Positions 57,792 to 64,000 of a stretch of 64,000 nucleotides of DNA are shown piece by piece. Origin of the DNA: Bacillus sp. T33-2. GTDB lineage: Bacteria; Bacillota; Bacilli; Bacillales; Cytobacillaceae. Numbering within the stretch: position 1 is the first letter of the stretch; every line of letters begins with the position of its first letter. Location of the stretch: positions 186,001-250,000 of the forward strand of contig NZ_PGVB01000002.1 in NCBI RefSeq assembly GCF_002860205.1. Direction: 5' to 3'. A program made the translations under genes and the position numbers. Below the pieces are notes generated by a model. That model made no database searches. It was given only the letters and a program-made list of their open reading frames with translations, and had not been told where the DNA came from.

Positions 57792-58462
57792 CCTATCCTT
57801 TCGAGCGCTAATTTCATGATTTCTGCGACAACTTTCTGGATTGTCAAAGATGTTGTGTCAATTTCAACCGCGTCTTCCGCTTTTTTTAATGGAGCCACTT
57901 CCCGCTCAGAATCCAGTTTATCCCTGAGTGCGATCTCTTCTTTTAATTTTTGCAAATCAGAAGGAAAACCTTTTTCACGATTTTCGTCGTGCCGCCGCTG
58001 TGCCCGCTCCTCAACGCTCGCTAGCAGGAATACCTTTACTTCAGCATCCGGCAGGACATGCGTCCCTATATCACGGCCATCCATGACTACTCCGCCTGCT
58101 TTCGCAAACGCCTGCTGCCTTTTCACCATTTCTTTTCGTACTTGTTCATGCCTGGCTACAATTGAAACGCTATTGGTCACTTCGGCTGATCGGATCTGGA
58201 TAGAAACATCAGTTCCGTCCAGTACGACACGCTGGCCGTTCTCGCCCGGATGAAGCTGGATCGCTGTTTCGTGCAACATAGATATAAGTGCCGTTTCATC
58301 CTCTAAATCGACGCCCATTTGCAATGCTTTATATGTTAGAGCACGATACATGGCACCTGTATCAATATATATGTATGAAAGCTGCTCTGCCACAATTTTG
58401 GCAACCGTGCTTTTGCCCGCTGCGGCAGGTCCGTCAATTGCTATTGAAATTTTCCTGTCCAT
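57788..58462 (-). CDS. cmk: Cytidylate kinase
   Basis: Phosphorylates CMP/dCMP. 224 residues: [19 protein letters not shown] (P-loop 5-23), [13 protein letters not shown] near 34, [22 protein letters not shown] near 120. AGGAGG precedes the ATG at 58462. Followed by plsC. Confidence 0.96.
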   Translation of the reverse strand: MDRKISIAIDGPAAAGKSTVAKIVAEQLSYIYIDTGAMYRALTYKALQMGVDLEDETALISMLHETAIQLHPGENGQRVVLDGTDVSIQIRSAEVTNSVSIVARHEQVRKEMVKRQQAFAKAGGVVMDGRDIGTHVLPDAEVKVFLLASVEERAQRRHDENREKGFPSDLQKLKEEIALRDKLDSEREVAPLKKAEDAVEIDTTSLTIQKVVAEIMKLALERIG

Positions 58463-58584
58463 AATGCCTCCTGTTACCCTTCTAGGTGTTTCAACATGGT
58501 ACTTTTAATCTTTCTTATTTTAACACAAGAATACAATTTCAACTTTTAAATAACCAGTAATTTTTTCTCTTCGCGATTTTGGCA

Positions 58585-58617
58585 ATAAAAAAGAAGCAGG
58601 ATGAGTTTTTCCCTGCT
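58585..58617 (-). terminator. Terminator after ypfB
   Basis: AGCAGG/CCTGCT stem with an 11-base loop followed on the minus strand by TTCTTTTTT; the stem touches the ypfB stop. Confidence 0.7.
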
Positions 58618-58799
58618 CATTGGCTGTTTCTTATAGTTTCCAGTATTTCCGTGAAATCATTATTGCTTATGCCTTCGTATTGCGTGATTTCCCTTAACTC
58701 CGGAAACGCATTGAACTTGTGGAAAAACAGCTGGGCGATCAACAAAAAAATAAATTGCACGATGACAATCTTCATTATGATTCTTTCAACCGACTTCAT
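58617..58799 (-). CDS. ypfB: YpfB-like small membrane protein
   Basis: 60 residues from the ATG at 58799 (GAGAGGATTC upstream). One membrane helix about 8-27 (IIMKIVIVQFIFLLIAQLFF), then a soluble C-tail. By position the YpfB equivalent, between motI and cmk. Function unknown. Confidence 0.7.
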   Translation of the reverse strand: MKSVERIIMKIVIVQFIFLLIAQLFFHKFNAFPELREITQYEGISNNDFTEILETIRNSQ

Positions 58800-58863
58800 C
58801 CGCCTGAATCCTCTCAAATTGTTTTATTTCCATTATTGGACACAAACGGATTTATTATTCGAT

Positions 58864-59523
58864 TTAAACTGGCAGCCCTTTTTTCTTGTATTCAAGCTGC
58901 CTCTCAAAACAAAACCGCAATAAAAGTTGTTTGTCGGTGTCTGACGTACCAATGAATTGGAGTGAGATTTTATTCATCGTTTCGCTTGCTTCTATGATTC
59001 TGACAATTTTGCTCTTGAATTTTTTGTACTCGCATACACCATTCTGCATATGTAAAACAAACAGGCAATCTATCTGCATACCCGCATGCAGTTTAATATT
59101 TTTTCCGGCAAGGAGCGCGGCGCCGCCAGCGCTTATATCATCCGTAATAGCTGTAAACGGGGCAAATTCCGATTCACGCGGATGTACGGCCACATCTACC
59201 GCTGTTTCAATCCTGACAAACTGCCGGCGCTGTATTTTTATCAAGAACTCTTTTCCCGGATAAGACAGGACCAGCGTCGGAAACGGTTCCTTTTTTCTCC
59301 CTTTAACCTCGGTTTCAAAAAAGTAATGGGTGCCGTCACTCGCGGCAAATGTGCCATGCAGTGATGTCCCTTCGAGAAGGTACACCGTCCGGTTTGTAAC
59401 GAGGCTTATTGGATAATCGACATAGAGGTCATTGCCTATTTTCTCAGTGAGTTTGCATTTATACTTTTCAATTTTACCAGTATAATCAGATTCCAGTATG
59501 ATCGTATCCCCGATTTTTATCAT
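58864..59523 (-). CDS. motI: PilZ-domain cyclic-di-GMP receptor (MotI/YpfA)
   Basis: 219 residues: N-terminal YcgR-N-like domain (about 1-95) and C-terminal PilZ domain with the c-di-GMP motifs QRRQFVR (RxxxR, about 98-104) and DDISAGGAAL near 130 (DxSxxG). In B. subtilis the homologue inhibits flagellar rotation by binding MotA when c-di-GMP is high. ATG at 59523. Confidence 0.92.
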   Translation of the reverse strand: MIKIGDTIILESDYTGKIEKYKCKLTEKIGNDLYVDYPISLVTNRTVYLLEGTSLHGTFAASDGTHYFFETEVKGRKKEPFPTLVLSYPGKEFLIKIQRRQFVRIETAVDVAVHPRESEFAPFTAITDDISAGGAALLAGKNIKLHAGMQIDCLFVLHMQNGVCEYKKFKSKIVRIIEASETMNKISLQFIGTSDTDKQLLLRFCFERQLEYKKKGLPV

Positions 59524-59675
59524 GGATGTTAAACCACGCTCTCCCTTATATTTATGAAATTACATTCTGTCATTTTATTATACATTTAAAATTCGAAAAC
59601 TGTAAGATGGCTTTACGCAATCAATTGCGTTTGTATTGTCCAGATGAGGGGGTGTATTCTACTTTATACTATATA

Positions 59676-59936
59676 TGTTCATTCGTTTTGTCCATTAGGG
59701 CAGGGCTAATCGTCCTTGCGCCGGAAATGTTCGTTTGTTTTGTCCATTTGAGCGGGGCTAATCGTCCCTGCGCCGGAAATGTTCGTTTGTTTTGTCCATT
59801 AGAGCGGGGCTAATCGTCCTTGCGAGAGAAATGTTCGCTCGTTTTGTCCATTAGGGCGGGGCTAATCGTCCTTGCAAGAGAAATGTTCGTTAATTTTGTC
59901 CATCAGAGAGGGTCTAATCGACCATGCGCTATTGAA
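59676..59936. repeat. Five tandem copies of a 52-bp repeat
   Basis: Copies start at 59676, 59728, 59780, 59832 and 59884 and share cores TTTTGTCCATTAG and GGGGCTAATCGTCC; the fifth is diverged. The period is not a multiple of three, and no spacers intervene, so it is neither coding nor CRISPR. Each copy can pair weakly with the next. Confidence 0.9.
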
Positions 59937-60024
59937 TTTCTTCATTTTGCCTAACAGCTGTTTCATCCAATGGAGTGGGGAGAAGCACATATTCTAATTC
60001 CACAAAAATTTGTCAAAACAAATG

Positions 60025-60052
60025 AAAAAAGGAAAAGCCGCTTGGCTTCTCC
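60025..60052 (-). terminator. Terminator after ypeB
   Basis: GGAGAAGCC/GGCTTTTCC 9-bp stem (one G-U) with AAGC loop followed on the minus strand by TTTTTTC. Confidence 0.85.
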
Positions 60053-61402
60053 TTAACCTGCACCAGTATAGGCCTGCTCTGCATTTTGCAGCTTTTCCAC
60101 TTTTTCTTCGTCGCCGGTTTTCGCATTGATGTAAATCCGGAAAGTGTCATCTCCCAATACACCCATGAATTCGTGGCATAGCACTTCCTCATTTAAATCA
60201 TTTACGATCACTGCCTGCCTTTCTTCCATCACTTTCACGTTTTTATTCAGCTTTGCCCTGGCTTCCTGGGCAGAAATCGCCGGCTTTTCGATATTTCTGT
60301 CCCGGTGGGACCTTAAGTAATCGTCAGCGGAGTATTCTGTTATTTTCCCGTTATCAAGTGCAACCTGGACCTTGATTGAATCCGGATATATCCTGACTCC
60401 ATCCTGAACACTCGTGAAGGTAAACATGCCGACATTGTCATATTGTGCGCTTTCAAGAAGGGATAGGTCGTTATACCCATTTTGTTTCAGATAATGGCTC
60501 GCCCGGTTACTGGCATCATTCAGGCTTATCGCTTGTTTCCCTACATCCCTGCTATGGATAAACCAAATAGGATGGCCTCCTTTTTTAGTTATATCCATAT
60601 TGACCTCCTCACGACTTTTAGGATTTTCAACTGAAACACTGAAAAATCCAAAATCGGAACCCTTTCCGTTCTCAACAACCTTGACGTTCGCATCGTTTCC
60701 AAGCTCCGCATATCGTTTAGCGATCTGAACAGCTTCCGCTTTTGAAATCTTGCTTCCTGTCACTCGGTTAAAATTTTCATCCGGTTTCTGCATATTCACA
60801 TTAGCTGGCCCAAACTCTGTTTCCGTGTAACCCTCTACTGTTTTTTCTACCGTCTTAAAGCCGTTGACAATGGTATTATCACCAGGTTCATTCCCGGCAG
60901 CAAGAGCGGCTTCTACATCCATCCATCTGAGATCATTTGCAATTACCATGTGCTGAACCCGCCTCAACTCATTTTGTATATCGGCAGACTGTTTATACAG
61001 TGTTTGCAAAGTTTGGTATTCTTTGTCTGACAGAGGTTCCTTATCTAAATCCCGGATAGCTGCTCTATAGCTGAAGTTCCCGATATTCGCCAGAAACTCC
61101 TCAGTTTTATTGAATGGCAGAAGGGTCAGTGGAAGCTGTCCCACATCATTATGTGCTTCTGAAGTGATTTTCCAGACCTCCGCCAACGATGGTGACAAAG
61201 ATGAACGTGAATTCATCGCCAGTGACGTACCGATTTTATCATGAAGTATGTCCACCTGGTATGCTAGGTCATGAAACGCACGCTGATAACCGTTTTCTGC
61301 GTTTTGCAGAACAACATTCTTATCGTGGTGTTCCTGGTAACCCCAATAACCAGTACCAATGAGTGCTACTGCTAGCACGCCAATCAAAATTCCTCGAATC
61401 AA
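60053..61402 (-). CDS. ypeB: Germination protein YpeB
   Basis: Partner that localises and stabilises SleB in the spore cortex. 449 residues: N-terminal membrane helix (about 2-22), central YpeB region, and C-terminal PepSY repeats (about 230-430; ISKAEAVQIAKRYAELG, ISAQEARAKLNKNVKV). TTG at 61402 with GGGGTGAGC upstream. Follows sleB by 12 bases; forespore (sigma-G) expression is expected for the family. Confidence 0.95.
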   Translation of the reverse strand: MIRGILIGVLAVALIGTGYWGYQEHHDKNVVLQNAENGYQRAFHDLAYQVDILHDKIGTSLAMNSRSSLSPSLAEVWKITSEAHNDVGQLPLTLLPFNKTEEFLANIGNFSYRAAIRDLDKEPLSDKEYQTLQTLYKQSADIQNELRRVQHMVIANDLRWMDVEAALAAGNEPGDNTIVNGFKTVEKTVEGYTETEFGPANVNMQKPDENFNRVTGSKISKAEAVQIAKRYAELGNDANVKVVENGKGSDFGFFSVSVENPKSREEVNMDITKKGGHPIWFIHSRDVGKQAISLNDASNRASHYLKQNGYNDLSLLESAQYDNVGMFTFTSVQDGVRIYPDSIKVQVALDNGKITEYSADDYLRSHRDRNIEKPAISAQEARAKLNKNVKVMEERQAVIVNDLNEEVLCHEFMGVLGDDTFRIYINAKTGDEEKVEKLQNAEQAYTGAG

Positions 61403-61414
61403 ATTAGCTCACCC

Positions 61415-62254
61415 CTATCTGCAAAATATATGTTTCCCAATCCGCTTGATCTGCGGCCTGTTCCATATCCACTTACTGGTCGAAGTTGCCGGATTGAAAT
61501 AATAAGTAGCATTGCCGGTCGGATCCCAGCCATTTATGGCATCCATGACTGCCTTCCTCGCGTTGGCATTTGGCGTTAGCCAAATCTGTCCATCTGCTAC
61601 CGCTGTGAAAGCCAGAGGCTCAAATATAACTCCCGACACTGTATCCGGAAAATTGGCGCTCTGAACACGATTCAAAATAACTGCCGCTACTGCGACCTGA
61701 CCTATGTAGGGTTCTCCTCGTGCTTCACCATACACTGCATTTGCCATCAGCCGGATGTCATTCTGTGAAAATCCGTTCGGTGTATTGGAGGCGGTCGTCC
61801 TGGCCGTCCCTTTTCGTGGTGCAGCCTGGCGACGCTTTGCGGCAGCTGCCCCTCCGCCGCCTCCCCGTCCTCTCCTGAACGTTCCCCCGCGGTATCTGAA
61901 ATTCTCCCTGCCCATATTCGCTCTTACATATTGCTCATCATATTGGGAAGCACGGGCCAGCCTGAGCTTTGTGCCCCAGCCAGCAAGACCGTCGACCGGC
62001 AGGCCAAATTCATATTGAAAATTTCTGAGCGCCCAATATGTTCCCCATCCAAACACACCATCAATCTGGCCATTATAAAAACCGACGTACTGAAGCCTGG
62101 CCTGAAGCTCGATGACATCATCACCGACCGCACCCTGCTGAAGGACCTGATTTGTGAATGCCTTGGCCCTGTGTTCTAAGCCACTGGCAGGTACCAGCCC
62201 GATTAAAAGGGATATTAACCCAACGATTTTCAAAACCGAATAAAAACTCTTCAT
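61415..62254 (-). CDS. sleB: Spore cortex-lytic enzyme SleB
   Basis: Cortex lytic transglycosylase active at germination. 279 residues: signal peptide (about 1-24), peptidoglycan-binding repeat (GDDVIELQARLQYVGFYNGQIDGVFG near 45), an Arg/Gly/Ala-rich linker, and the catalytic hydrolase_2 domain from about 166 (NAVYGEARGEPYIGQVAVAAVIL with the active-site Glu). ATG at 62254 is preferred. A TGAATA at 62324-62329 may be part of a sigma-G promoter. Confidence 0.94.
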   Translation of the reverse strand: MKSFYSVLKIVGLISLLIGLVPASGLEHRAKAFTNQVLQQGAVGDDVIELQARLQYVGFYNGQIDGVFGWGTYWALRNFQYEFGLPVDGLAGWGTKLRLARASQYDEQYVRANMGRENFRYRGGTFRRGRGGGGGAAAAKRRQAAPRKGTARTTASNTPNGFSQNDIRLMANAVYGEARGEPYIGQVAVAAVILNRVQSANFPDTVSGVIFEPLAFTAVADGQIWLTPNANARKAVMDAINGWDPTGNATYYFNPATSTSKWIWNRPQIKRIGKHIFCR

Positions 62255-62330
62255 TGTTGACAGCAACCCCCACGTTGTTAAACTTTGATAGAATAAGCCT
62301 ATTTTTTGTAAAAGAAGAAGTTTTATTCAG

Positions 62331-62367
62331 AAAAAGAAAAAACCCCTCATTTTCGATAAATGAAGAG
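62331..62367 (-). terminator. Terminator after prsW
   Basis: CTCTTCATTT pairs with AAATGAGGGG, followed on the minus strand by TTTTTTCTTTTTC. Confidence 0.75.
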
Positions 62368-62371
62368 TTCG

Positions 62372-63043
62372 TTAAACAGGGTATTGTTTTTGAAAGTGGC
62401 GGGCACTTAATATCCTGGCCATTTTGACTTTTCTCAAGCCAAGCCACCAGAGGAACACCATGAAAGGAACCATTAGCACAAACCAATCCTCTAATGTCAG
62501 TAATATATAGTCATAAACTCCGTGCAGCACAATTGGCATCATTAAGGACAACATGATCCATTTCTTCTTTGCCTGCCCAGTAAATTTGCTTTTCCCTAGA
62601 TAATAACCCATGATGACCCCAAACAGGGCATGGCTTGAAACCGGCAGCAACGCCCGGCCGATCGCGTATTCGAGACCGTTTCCTACAAGATATAAGATGT
62701 TTTCTCCAGTCGCAAAGCCCAGTGAAACGGAAGCCCCATACACAATCCCGTCATATGGCTCATCGAAGGCCACATGCTGGAATACAGCATAAAACAGTAC
62801 AAACCACTTAAAAAATTCTTCAAGAAGGCTGACAGATACAAATGCATTCAAAAAGTCTCCGCGAAATATGCCTTCCGCCTGAAAAACATACTGGATGAAC
62901 ATGAGCGGAAATACAAGGAGCAAGCCAAGCAAAAAAGTTTTGAACACCATTGGCAACGGCTCTGAGCCGTATTGGTCCTTTAAATAGAAATAACTTAGCA
63001 AAGCAAGTCCGGGGGCCACCCCGGCAGTCACAATCCCCAGCAT
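62372..63043 (-). CDS. prsW: Site-1 protease PrsW
   Basis: Membrane protease that starts cleavage of anti-sigma factors such as RsiW. 223 residues with eight hydrophobic segments; family motifs [10 protein letters not shown] near 72 (the EExxK-type site), [22 protein letters not shown] near 97 and [14 protein letters not shown] near 137. ATG at 63043 with AGAGGACAGCT upstream. Confidence 0.93.
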   Translation of the reverse strand: MLGIVTAGVAPGLALLSYFYLKDQYGSEPLPMVFKTFLLGLLLVFPLMFIQYVFQAEGIFRGDFLNAFVSVSLLEEFFKWFVLFYAVFQHVAFDEPYDGIVYGASVSLGFATGENILYLVGNGLEYAIGRALLPVSSHALFGVIMGYYLGKSKFTGQAKKKWIMLSLMMPIVLHGVYDYILLTLEDWFVLMVPFMVFLWWLGLRKVKMARILSARHFQKQYPV

Positions 63044-63184
63044 AGCTGTCCTCTTTTCACTTCTTTTTATTAATCGTATCACGATATCGGGAGAAATTAA
63101 ATGCATTATCGGTTACTATCTTCCATTTTATTGTAAGCATTATTAATTTCGGTTCTGCATCGTTCCATCATGTAATTTATCCTA

Positions 63185-64000
63185 TTACCGGAAATCGGAT
63201 TGTTCGATTGTTTCTTTCGTGGCCAGGAGGACAGCTAATTTAATCCTGGCTTTTTTGCTGTCGTAATCTTCACCTAAAAGGGCACCTTGCTTTTGTAGAT
63301 CATAGGCACTTCCGTAATAGCCATATGACGGATACACCTTTCCTTCTTCAGCACTGGTAGTGACAATGAGCGCGATATTCATTTCCAGTACCCTTTTTAT
63401 TGCATCCATCATATAAGGAGAAACCTGTCCTCTGCCAACTCCCTCCAGTACAATCCCCTTCGCTCCAGCCCTGATAGACGCTTCAATAAACGTCCCGTCT
63501 GCACCTGTATGGCACTTCACAATATCCACCCTTGGCAAATCAGCTATCGGCTCATAACAGTCCCTTTGAACAGGTTTCTGATAGATGCTTACAATGTCAT
63601 TATCGATAATCCCTAAATAACCATATCCGAAAGATTCGAAGCCTTGGAGGTTTGATGCATGCACTTTCTTGACATATTTTGCTGAATATATTCGTTCGTT
63701 GAATACAACCACGACACCGACACTATGCAGAATGTCATTAACGGCTACATAGATAGAATTTCTTAAATTGGAATAAACGTCTGTTCCGACATCCTGGGGA
63801 GACCGCTGCGAACCTGTCACCACGATCGGTCTGCCATCACTAATTGTGAGATCAAGAAAATAAGCTGTTTCTTCGAGAGTATCTGTTCCATGCGTAACTA
63901 CCACACCGGAGACTGATTCGTCTTGAAGTTCTTTCAAAATCACATCTCTGAGAATAGACATTTTTTCAAAATCTATATGCATACTCGGCAGCTGAAACGC
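63185..64000 (-). CDS. ansA: L-asparaginase (partial, 5' end beyond window)
   Basis: Converts asparagine to aspartate and ammonia. The frame is open past base 64000 (GCGTTTCAGCTGCCGAGT continues in frame upstream of an ATG at 63982), so the start is missing. The segment has VVVTHGTDTLEETAYFLDL near the N-side (second catalytic Thr/Asp/Lys motif) and GSQRSPQDVGTDVYSNLRN. Cytosolic class I or II cannot be decided without the N-terminus. Next to prsW, where B. subtilis has other genes. Confidence 0.88.
   Translation of the reverse strand, partial: AFQLPSMHIDFEKMSILRDVILKELQDESVSGVVVTHGTDTLEETAYFLDLTISDGRPIVVTGSQRSPQDVGTDVYSNLRNSIYVAVNDILHSVGVVVVFNERIYSAKYVKKVHASNLQGFESFGYGYLGIIDNDIVSIYQKPVQRDCYEPIADLPRVDIVKCHTGADGTFIEASIRAGAKGIVLEGVGRGQVSPYMMDAIKRVLEMNIALIVTTSAEEGKVYPSYGYYGSAYDLQKQGALLGEDYDSKKARIKLAVLLATKETIEQSDFR

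Larger units (their letters stand above)
59524..60052. other. Repeat-bearing intergenic region between motI and ypeB
   Basis: No gene supported in 529 bases. It carries five tandem 52-bp repeats (59676-59936) and the ypeB terminator at 60025-60052. Confidence 0.85.

Noticed and set aside
59526-59813. 95-codon plus-strand frame across the tandem repeats
   Set aside because: The 52-bp period shifts frame each copy, and there is no ribosome binding site or conserved product.
59676-59936. CRISPR array
   Set aside because: Repeats abut without spacers and drift in sequence; no cas genes nearby.

Overview
The window looks like a core chromosomal segment of a Bacillaceae endospore former with moderate GC. 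The gene order follows the Bacillus subtilis ypp-recU-ponA to sleB-prsW stretch almost gene for gene. Sporulation and germination genes (spoIVA, the YIEGIA pair, ypjB, sleB-ypeB), bacillithiol synthesis (bshA, bshB1) and the menaquinol:cytochrome c reductase qcrABC all fit this assignment. Nearly every gene is on the minus strand. The plus-strand exceptions are yppF, recU-ponA and a YitT-family gene.

Layout by position. 1-2267: two dipeptide-type ABC permeases; the second is fused to an extracellular domain resembling the N-terminus of M1 metallopeptidases and runs off the window. 2443-8808: small ypp genes, then recU (Holliday-junction resolvase) and ponA (class A penicillin-binding protein). 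8875-17553: ypoC, nth, dnaD, asnS, aspB, ypmB, ypmA, dinG. 17649-25560: panBCD with an attenuator-like leader, birA, cca, bshA, bshB1, mgsA, dapB, ypjD. 25870-34751: YitT-family protein, a YugP-like peptidase, ypjB, ypjA, qcrCBA, ypiF, reoY (ypiB), ypiA and an unrecognised amidohydrolase-like protein. 34988-41267: aroA, tyrA, hisC, aroH, aroB, aroC. 41412-47213: cheR, ndk, hepT, menG, hepS, mtrB, folE, hbs. 47600-64000: spoIVA, yphF, yphE, gpsA, der, the YIEGIA pair, yphA, fni, an S1-domain protein, plsC, cmk, ypfB, motI, ypeB, sleB, prsW and a partial asparaginase.

Most departures from the B. subtilis arrangement are local. The trpEDCFBA block normally found between aroH and hisC is absent, although mtrB (TRAP) is kept with its RNA-binding residues. 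The first permease gene is a fusion. A zinc metallopeptidase sits between the YitT-family gene and ypjB. The prsW neighbour is an asparaginase.

The non-coding sequence holds several items of interest: a pan leader with two bulged hairpins and an attenuator, five tandem copies of a 52-bp repeat, GC-rich palindromic repeats in the ypiF leader, a perfect 13-bp inverted repeat upstream of hbs, and a plus-strand terminator with no plus-strand gene. I found no CRISPR array, insertion sequence, rRNA or tRNA. Start sites were adjusted by ribosome binding site and family alignment from memory; no database search was run.
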